Shown here piece after piece: positions 8,585 through 14,693 of a stretch of DNA of 14,693 nt. A program made the position numbers and the translations under genes. The first letter of the stretch is position 1; each line of letters starts with the position of its first letter. The notes under the pieces were generated by a model, which did no database searches, was not told the origin of the DNA, and was given only the letters and a program-made list of their open reading frames with translations. Source of the DNA: Gloeophyllum trabeum ATCC 11539 (Eukaryota > Basidiomycota > Agaricomycetes > Gloeophyllales > Gloeophyllaceae); NCBI RefSeq assembly GCF_000344685.1, contig NW_006920420.1:1-14693 (forward strand). Direction: 5' to 3'.

Positions 8585-9324
8585 TCACGCGCGGTCCTTG
8601 ACGGTCTGCCAGCTGGGCCGGCTGGAGATGTCCTTCCACCAGCGGGCGACGTTGGGCCGCTTGGCTGCGTCCTCGAGGAAGTTGAAGCCGACGGGGGCAA
8701 GCATGGAGCCGTACGGGAGGTGGAAGAGGTCCGCGAGGCTGATGTTCTGACGCAATACGTGTAAGCATCCCAACAAACACGCACAAGCGAAATAAACACC
8801 CACATCACCAGCGAGGTACTTCTGCTTACTCAGGATCTTCTCGTACGCGTCGAGCTTGCCCTCGAGCGCAGTCGCGTACTCGGCGACGCGCGCGTCGTCG
8901 GTGGCGAGCCCGCGGAAGCCCTTGAAGACCTTCTCGAACGCGATGCCGCTCGCGAAGGGGTCGAAGTTGGCCTGCTCGATGGACGCGGCCTGCTCAAAGC
9001 GCGCGAGGTCCTTCAGGTTCGTTGGGAGGAGCGGCGAGCCGGCCTTCGCCGCGAGATAACGCGCGATGGCGCGCGACTCGAAGAGGACGAAGCCGTCGTC
9101 GTCCTGCGCTATGCGTCAGTGGGAGGGGAGACGCGAAGGGACGGCGGACGCACGATGTAGGGCACCTGGCCGAAGGGCTGCTTCTCGAGGAAAGCGGGGG
9201 ACTTGTGCTCGCCCTTGGCAAAGTCGATGGAGATGAGCTCGTACGGTATGTCGAGCTCCTTGCACACCGTCGCGACGCGGCGCGTGCACGTCGAGATCGG
9301 GTTGCCGTACAGCTTAAGGACCAT
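8585..9324 (-). CDS. Glutathione S-transferase, phi-like (GSTF), 210 aa, 3 exons
   Basis: This is a cytosolic enzyme conjugating glutathione to electrophiles, or reducing peroxides, in detoxification. CDS is complement(join(8585..8746,8804..9103,9154..9324)), 633 nt, with introns of 57 and 50 nt. The N-terminal thioredoxin-like domain spans about residues 1-80. It opens MVLKLYGNPISTCTRRV, where Ser11 is the probable catalytic serine of the phi class. It continues with FGQVPYI (cis-Pro55) and LFESRAIARYL (Glu66 and Ser67 contact glutathione). The helical C-terminal domain follows, with the SLAD capping box at 160-163 and ADLFHLPYG. Length is standard for the family. The start follows from the conserved N-terminus and a TATA box 85 bp upstream. 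No lesions are visible. Plant-like phi GSTs are known in fungi, but class assignment is by motif resemblance and should be treated as probable. Confidence 0.95.
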
Positions 9325-9408
9325 GGCTTCGCGATTAACGTTAACTAGAGTCTTGGGCTGGGAGGGATGCGGATGGAGTCTGCAGGTAAGCGCTGTCTTT
9401 GGCACGCA

Positions 9409-9415
9409 TTTTATA
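9409..9415 (-). promoter_or_regulatory. TATA box of the GST gene
   Basis: The minus strand reads TATAAAA within CCTATAAAATGCG, 85-91 bp before the start codon at 9324. It is the best TATA match in the region, at a normal distance. Confidence 0.65.
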
Positions 9416-9618
9416 GGCAAGCTGAGCGGCAGGAAAGGTCTAGAAAGTGTTGACGAGGAGACGGTCGACCGGGCGGGTGCGTGCAGCGATCATCAGCGTG
9501 GGACGCGCTTAGCTAACCAGGCAATGGGTTTCATCAGCGTGTTTACGCGGCGCGTTTGTCGATTGTGGCCGCTGGTCATCTCTGCAGGCGTCCTTCAGCG
9601 CTTTTCGCTATCGATGGA

Positions 9619-9766
9619 CCCCTTGTGATGTACTCTGTCTTTGAATAGCTTGGATTGGTAACCAGGTAGGCGATTTGTCTGACGTTGCACGGCCGTGTCC
9701 TTGTCATCGACCTGCTGTCACCCGCAACAGGCTCTACGCCACACTTTCTTGGTGCTTTGGATTGGT
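9619..9766 (-). promoter_or_regulatory. Upstream CCAAT boxes and STRE-like site of GST gene
   Basis: On the minus strand, CCAAT lies at 9658-9654 and again at 9765-9761. Each is inside the identical decamer ACCAATCCAA (9650-9659 and 9757-9766), about 330 and 437 bp before the GST start. CCAAT is bound by the HAP/CBC complex. AGGGG (minus strand, 9619-9623) matches the yeast stress-response element. Motif evidence only. Confidence 0.35.
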
Positions 9767-10925
9767 TATAGACCTGCCATCAGGGTGGTTTCTTCGCCGT
9801 CTGCTTGATTTTCAATCAGCGGTGACTTGGAAGCTGCTGGGCGATTCCTATCGTGATCACGTTGTGTCGGTATGTCGCCAGTAACGCGCCACACCGGACG
9901 GTTCTTTGCTATGGGTACCTCTCGGTGCGGTCTCTCAAAGCGACTCGAGCTATCGCCTCGTTCTGCATGCGACATGGCTCCGCTGGTTGATTTTTCTACC
10001 CACCCGTGACTCCTCCTGAACCAGCAAACGCCGTTCAAACATTACCCGACGAGCGGTGGCTGGCCAACACGTACACCAGGTGCAGCGGCATTTTTTCCGC
10101 AAGTTCACTTCAGCAGCGTTCACCATATCTCGTGGCACGGGCTATCCTGCCTTCCGTGCACCGACGTCCGGGACTGTGCTCCTATCACTCCACGGCGTGT
10201 CCAGGATCCGTACCCAAGCCCAGGTCTACGTCCCAGCGGGCCTCCAGTCTACCGACGTCGTTCTCCTCCCTTGGCTGTCGAAGTGTGCGCACGCCCACCG
10301 ATTGCGGATACGGAACCCAGATCGCCACGCTATTCTGGATCCCAGCACGGCGGACCAGGGGCAACCGCGCGTATCTGCGGATCGCATGCAAACTGCGCGG
10401 TTCGCGCCCATGCCTGGTCCCTTTTGCCTTGCCCGGACGTCGCGAGTCTCGCCTTCGCCGTCCGTGCAGGATGCGCCCAAGCATGCTGCACTCGTCTCCG
10501 GTGTCCACCCCGCGTCGCGCTCTCTCTTTCCAATATTGAGAGTAGTAGTGCCTCGTGCGCTTCCAATAAATGGCTGGGCCTTAAGCTTGCAGACATTTTC
10601 CGAAGGCTCTCATATGTGATTTTATTGCCAGCACACATCCAGGCAGAACAACGGGCATCGACGGGTGCTGCCTCGTACACTCACACCCACACGGATCCGC
10701 CTTGGACACTTGCACGGCGCCCCTCGAGTACTTGCACTCGGTCATATTGCCCAAGGCACTTTAAATTGTCGCTCCCGCACGACTGCACGCGCAGAAGTCA
10801 CTCTCGGAGATATCTTTCCTTCTACTTTCCTACCCACTGCATCACTTTGCCGGTAAGCATCTCTGGTACCCATGAAAGTGTTGCTTCCACCGTTCACTTC
10901 GACGAGTGTTCCAGCGGAGTACAGT

Positions 10926-11024
10926 ATGTCCGCCGGAGCTTCAGTTGGGCAGGATCGACCTGCAGTTCTAGAATCAGAGGACGACATAGTCAAGATGTAT
11001 CAAGCCAAACCAACCCTGTACTAG
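10926..11024 (+). CDS. Candidate small ORF, 32 aa, with 5' UTR intron
   Basis: The frame starts MSAGASVGQ and ends YQAKPTLY, followed by consecutive TAG and TAA stops. It is acidic in the middle (LESEDDIVKMY). Twelve bases before the ATG ends a plausible 62 nt intron (GTAAGC at 10853 to TTCCAG at 10914), preceded by a CT-rich stretch like a fungal 5' UTR. It lies tail to tail with the TMEM184 gene, whose stop is 135 bp away. I recognise no family. It could be a real short peptide, the first exon of a lost gene, or chance. Confidence 0.25.
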   Translation: MSAGASVGQDRPAVLESEDDIVKMYQAKPTLY

Positions 11025-11158
11025 TAAATACTGAGTCCGTTATCAATGACACGCAATACAAGGATACATCATGCAGGGTATAGATAGATTAGTGACACAA
11101 ACGAAACGAACGTAGATACCAGCCAACTCCCCCCGCGCACCACCGCCCTCGCCCACGC

Positions 11159-13361
11159 TCACGCCGGATTCCAGCCGCCCGGCCGGCTGCGGTAATCCAC
11201 ATCGCTCGGCCGTCCCAGCGACGCCGCACTCGAGTTATCTTCCTGGTAATACCGCGCGCCCTCGGGGTGATTCACGTTCACCGTCGATCCCGCGGTCGGG
11301 TTGTACGGAGCTAGCCTAATGCCCTCGTCGTCGCTCCGCCGTGTCGGGTGGGGAGTGCTGGCGGACTTACTTGAGAGCGGGTAGCGCGGGGCGGCGTCGA
11401 CACCGAAGGCCTCCCCGAACGTCGCCTTCGGCGCCCCGTTGGCATCCACGTTGCGCACGCCGTGCGTGCCGGGCTTGCCGCGCAGGTAGTCGATGTAGAA
11501 CTTGAGCGACCCGAAGATCTCGATGGCGAAGTCGGCTGGAAGGCTCGTCAGCGATCATGGCGCGTGCCGAGAGGAACAGACTTACTGTAGTTGATGCTGT
11601 GGAAAAAGGGTGCCCGAGTCAGAGTTGTATTTCGAATCGAGTAAGCGCGGCACGTCACCTGTCCCACAGCGGCCTCCAGATTGAGGTGTGCTCGCCGCCC
11701 TTCAGGGTGTACTCTTTCCAAGTGTAGGCCCACATCATGAATGCCGCGAAGAACACCATCTGCATACGCGTCAGTATACAACCTTATCATCGTTCTACTG
11801 AAGGAACGGACCTCAATACATATAGCGAGTGCATTCAGTCCATTCGCGATATTAGTAGAGGTCCAATAATCGGTAGCTTCGGAAAGACGACATTAACAAG
11901 CCTGGCGCGCAAGTGAACGACAAATACCTTTGATTATGCCGTGGCTCTCAAGGGCAGAGAACTGACGATGACGAGAGTGGTGAGAACCATCGGGTAGCAA
12001 GACAACGAATGCGACAGGAACGTACGACGAACGACTGGTAAAAGGTGAACATGACGATCAACTTGATAGCCAAGAACTTCGCCAGCGGTCGGCGGCCTTG
12101 CAGTTCCGCATGGGTGAGCCCATAGAATATGAACAGGCCGTACAGCGCCACACTATCCAAGAAGGTTAGAAGCAAATGATGGATGGAAACGCACGACCTA
12201 CGTTATACTGACGAAATCGATCGCCTCAAGGTATACCTCGGCGTAGTATATACTGTACGGCCCCGATGGACATAGAACGCCATAGTATTCACAGACGATG
12301 CCCGCTATTGAGACACCTGCACGGACGAGGATGGTCTCAGTGGGTGTGGCTCCACCAAGCGAGAGGCTTACCAGGTCTGACGACCACGTATTGGAGCACA
12401 GACCACTTGATATAGAAGATAATGAGTACGTGTAGGAGAAGCAAAGATGGTTCAGCTTTACCTTGATTGTGTACATAAAGTACGCCTGTCAATCATCCCT
12501 GTACTGTCAGGTAAGGTCATAGTAAGACAGCTGAAACCCACCTTGGTCGGCCTGTACCTCCAGAAGCAGAACTACACCCTTTTTAAGAGTATGCCCGCGC
12601 AAGAGGGGTCACAACATACCGGAAACGGTAGAGGAGTCTTATCTTTCCTAGCAATCGCATTCTCGGCAGCATGTCCTGCCGCAGTAGTTGCTACATATTC
12701 TATGAGAAGCATCCTGCGCAGGGGTCAGCCACTACTATGCACCGTTGGATAATTAGTACCCACATGAAGGCGCTCAGGGTTACCGCCTGAAGATGCTATG
12801 TCAACGAATGACAACAGTTGGCGAGAACATGACACCAACCTCGTATGCTGTACACCAGGTGAGTTCAGATTGCTAGGCTGGCACAGCGTCTGCCACGTAC
12901 CAACTTCAATCAGGGAGTAATAGGTGTAATCTCGGAAGAAACGGTAGGATAGGAAGGAAATGATGGCGTAGACTGGGGGCATGTACAGGATACGAAGTCT
13001 ACAGAACCCGTATGTTCAGCTTTCCTAACCAGCCAGAATATGACGACCTGTACATTTGACGTTGCTCTGCCCGGTTCTGGTAGTTTCTGTCAAACCGATC
13101 GTCAGTTCACAGCCTCAGGAAAGCTCGACTTTAACAGACCGGCAATGTTGCAATACTGTCACTGCAGACAGGATAACTGTCTACTGACAGCTCAAGTTCC
13201 TCCCTACACTGCGTGGACCGACAACGACGTACCGCAGCAGCGCAACCGCCCGCTATAGCCCATCCTATCCTGTGCGTATCCCAATGAATATTATCACCAC
13301 TCCAAAACGAGCTTTGGTCCACAGCTTGCGCATTGTCCGCTGGACAGGTAGGTCGGGGCAT
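11159..13361 (-). CDS. TMEM184/organic solute transporter alpha (DUF300) protein, 427 aa, 18 exons
   Basis: This is a seven-helix membrane protein of the Solute_trans_a (DUF300) family; function in fungi is poorly known, with vacuolar or endomembrane roles suggested for relatives. CDS is complement(join(11159..11310,11371..11535,11586..11596,11659..11759,11812..11876,11928..11961,12026..12152,12202..12316,12372..12405,12462..12485,12542..12571,12620..12713,12764..12786,12840..12847,12901..12998,13054..13086,13140..13180,13233..13361)), 1284 nt. Helices fall near residues 32-54, 73-90, 104-118, 161-186, 199-222, 236-257 and 271-299. Family marks are ILRILYMPPVYAIISF, YYSLIEVAYEAVTLSAF, ENAIARKDKTPLPFPF, RYRPTKAYFMYTIKWSVLQY, EAIDFVSITVALYGL, GRRPLAKFLAIKLIVMFTFY and WRPLWDSINYTDFA. 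The hydrophilic tail (324-427) is variable. Exons of 8 and 11 nt are needed to keep the conserved frame. The last 60 nt intron (11311-11370) is in frame and stop-free, so a 447 aa isoform is possible. The start has A at -3 (TAAAAATGC). Confidence 0.93.
11586..11596 (-). other. 11 nt microexon of the TMEM184 gene
   Basis: CATCAACTACA lies between an acceptor ending TCCACAG and a donor GTAAGT. It encodes the core of DSINYTD at 318-324, a conserved segment. Confidence 0.8.
12840..12847 (-). other. 8 nt microexon of the TMEM184 gene
   Basis: CATACGAG lies between an acceptor ending GTACAG and a donor GTTGGT. It supplies part of Ala101 plus Tyr102 and Glu103, giving SLIEVAYEAVTLS, the conserved family reading. 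Without it the flanking exons do not join in frame. Confidence 0.8.
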
Positions 13362-13463
13362 TTTTAGAGTAGAATTCCGCAGCAGCCTCAAGTGTACAAC
13401 GCCTTGTCCTCGGTGTATGTGGCGCGGCAGTGATCCCGACGGAAGACGTCAGTATAACACCTC

Positions 13464-13493
13464 CAGGTATAGCAACTTCAGGTACAGCAACTC
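13464..13493 (+). repeat. 15 bp tandem duplication upstream of TMEM184
   Basis: CAGGTATAGCAACTT (13464-13478) is followed directly by CAGGTACAGCAACTC (13479-13493), with 2 differences. It lies about 100-130 bp before the TMEM184 start codon, within its probable promoter. Confidence 0.7.
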
Positions 13494-13589
13494 CAGCGGC
13501 ACCCAGGGAGCCCGGACGTCAGAGGGAGACAAGCAATGAAGTAGGAGATAAATATACGGCCAGCCAGCTAGCGCAGTGTTTTCCGTCTT

Positions 13590-13607
13590 CACAGCTTGCA
13601 AGCTGTG
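13590..13607. repeat. 18 bp perfect palindrome
   Basis: CACAGCTTGCAAGCTGTG equals its own reverse complement. It lies about 230-245 bp upstream of the TMEM184 start codon, so it could be a dimeric factor site; no known consensus is recognised. Confidence 0.7.
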
Positions 13608-13896
13608 CGGTACGATGGGACAACAAGCCGACTGCGGAATATTACGTGAGAAAAAGGTAGTAAGAGGACGCCACAGTGGCAACACAAACGCTTGCGCTCA
13701 ATAAACAAGGAATTTCTATCCGAAAGGGCCTCAAGTACTGCATTCTGACTACATGACAGGGGGTACTGACCCGGTTCAATAGGCTTTCATAAACGAGGCA
13801 GGAAGTAGGTGGAGTAACATCGGCAATAATCTGTCCATAGCAGTAGCTCAGTTCTTCGAATCAATTGTTTGCTTGGTATCATAACCTGTGGTTAGG

Positions 13897-13952
13897 ATGA
13901 ATGAGCACGTTCAGCCGGAAATGTACCATGCGTCATGAATGAGCGCGTTGAG
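13897..13952 (+). repeat. Short direct repeat, 18 bp, 38 bp apart
   Basis: ATGAATGAGCACGTTCAG (13897-13914) and ATGAATGAGCGCGTTGAG (13935-13952) match at 16 of 18 positions. The role is unknown. Confidence 0.55.
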
Positions 13953-14693
13953 ACAAGACATCATGAGTAACATCAACATCACAGATGAAATCACCCTCTT
14001 TAAGCAAACAGCATGTATTGCAGGTCGATCGCACCACCATCAACGAGGAATGAAAGTTGTGTATCACCGGGGTATCGAGTGCCCGATCGCCCTCATGAGC
14101 TCTGTCTTCGTCAGTACATAGCAAGCCTCATTCCTACGCGTGGCTCCTCCGTCGGCGAACCTTGATTGTCTGGCTTTTTTCAAGAGAACGGAGAGGATAT
14201 ATCGCTCCACGTCAGTGATGGTTCATTTGAGTATAACCTGGGCAAAGCCGTCGCCCTCGCCATGGATCCGACGGAGCGTGTACGCGATGCGCAGCGGGCG
14301 TGCCACCCATGTGTCCTGGTTCAAGCTGAAAAGAGCAGAATGTCCAGAAAAGTGACTCGGTCAGTGGGGAGAATGATCAGCAATCAGGTAGATACTGAAG
14401 GCAGACGGACCGTCAGTCACGGAAGTTGGCATCGAAAAATGCGACCCTGCCAGCCACCTCCCTAACAAGTCGATGTTGTTCAACTCTTCCATATATCACT
14501 GGAGGTAGTATGGCATAACGCTGCGGAACGGACTACTCCATGTAGCCCGTCCACCCTGGCCTGAAAATAGCCTTGTTTCAGTTCATTGTATTGGATTGGC
14601 TTGGGTGCGACTTCTTCGCAAGGGGGACTGTAGAGTAAAGATCGCCACGTCAGCAACGACGAATTCAAATGGCGAGGACAGCTTCGTGAAGCC

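Larger units (their letters stand above)
9325..10852. other. Intergenic: GST promoter and uncharacterised C-rich region
   Basis: The first 450 bp hold the GST promoter signals. From about 10000 to 10650 the plus strand is C-rich and several frames on both strands stay open at once (for example 10006-10539 and 10056-10619, and 10185-10508 on the minus strand). That pattern points to base composition rather than coding, and none of the translations resembles a family I know. No RNA gene or transposon end was found. Confidence 0.5.
13362..14693. other. TMEM184 upstream region and unassigned right end
   Basis: The first few hundred bases serve as the TMEM184 promoter, with no convincing TATA box, a 15 bp tandem duplication and an 18 bp palindrome. 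From 13700 on I could not assemble a known gene. Open frames of 60-99 codons exist on both strands. One minus-strand segment (14238-14325) has exon-like codon bias and splice-like borders but no recognised product. A gene extending past the window edge cannot be excluded. Confidence 0.45.

Noticed and set aside
10271..11083. 270-codon plus-strand open frame, the longest in the window outside the transporter
   Set aside because: It lies in C-rich DNA where several frames are open at once; the translation is rich in Ser, Arg, Pro and His with no motif, and it spans the better-looking intron and small ORF at 10853-11024.
1..14693. CRISPR arrays, rRNA or tRNA genes
   Set aside because: No regularly spaced unique-spacer repeats, no rRNA-like blocks and no credible A-box/B-box pair were seen; the only periodic repeat is the MITE subterminal array.

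Overview
The window looks like genomic DNA of a mushroom-forming basidiomycete (Agaricomycete; a wood-decay polypore-type genome would fit). The evidence is the gene structure. Protein-coding segments are split by many 48-71 nt GT-AG introns, coding exons are GC-rich at third positions, core promoters carry TATA boxes 85-110 bp before the start codon, and the predicted proteins resemble basidiomycete families. The organism itself is inferred; no species marker is present.

Layout. Positions 136-751 hold a complete-looking 600 bp non-autonomous DNA transposon (MITE) with terminal inverted repeats, an 8 bp target duplication and internal 42-45 bp subterminal repeats. All four well-supported genes are on the minus strand: an aldo/keto reductase (980-2232, 8 exons, 277 aa); an MFS sugar/quinate-type transporter (2729-5376, 10 exons, 517 aa); a phi-like glutathione S-transferase (8585-9324, 3 exons, 210 aa); and a TMEM184/organic-solute-transporter-alpha (DUF300) membrane protein (11159-13361, 18 exons, 427 aa). 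Every exon junction was joined by hand on the reverse complement, and the exon lengths sum to whole codons for all four genes.

Between them lie gene-poor stretches: 2233-2728, 5377-8584, 9325-11158 and 13362-14693. They contain promoter elements, short repeats, palindromes and a few open frames that I could not link to any family. One small plus-strand ORF (10926-11024, 32 codons) with a plausible 5' UTR intron is listed at low confidence.

Function. The transporter and the reductase are adjacent and in tandem, so uptake followed by reduction of a sugar- or quinate-like compound is a possible partnership, but co-orientation alone is weak evidence. The GST suggests detoxification capacity. The TMEM184 gene is unrelated membrane housekeeping. 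I see no CRISPR, rRNA, tRNA, secondary-metabolite cluster or clear new multi-gene system. The most interesting items are the intact MITE, a 673 nt transporter intron built partly of a tandem duplication, 8 and 11 nt microexons, and an abrupt codon-composition step inside the TMEM184 gene.
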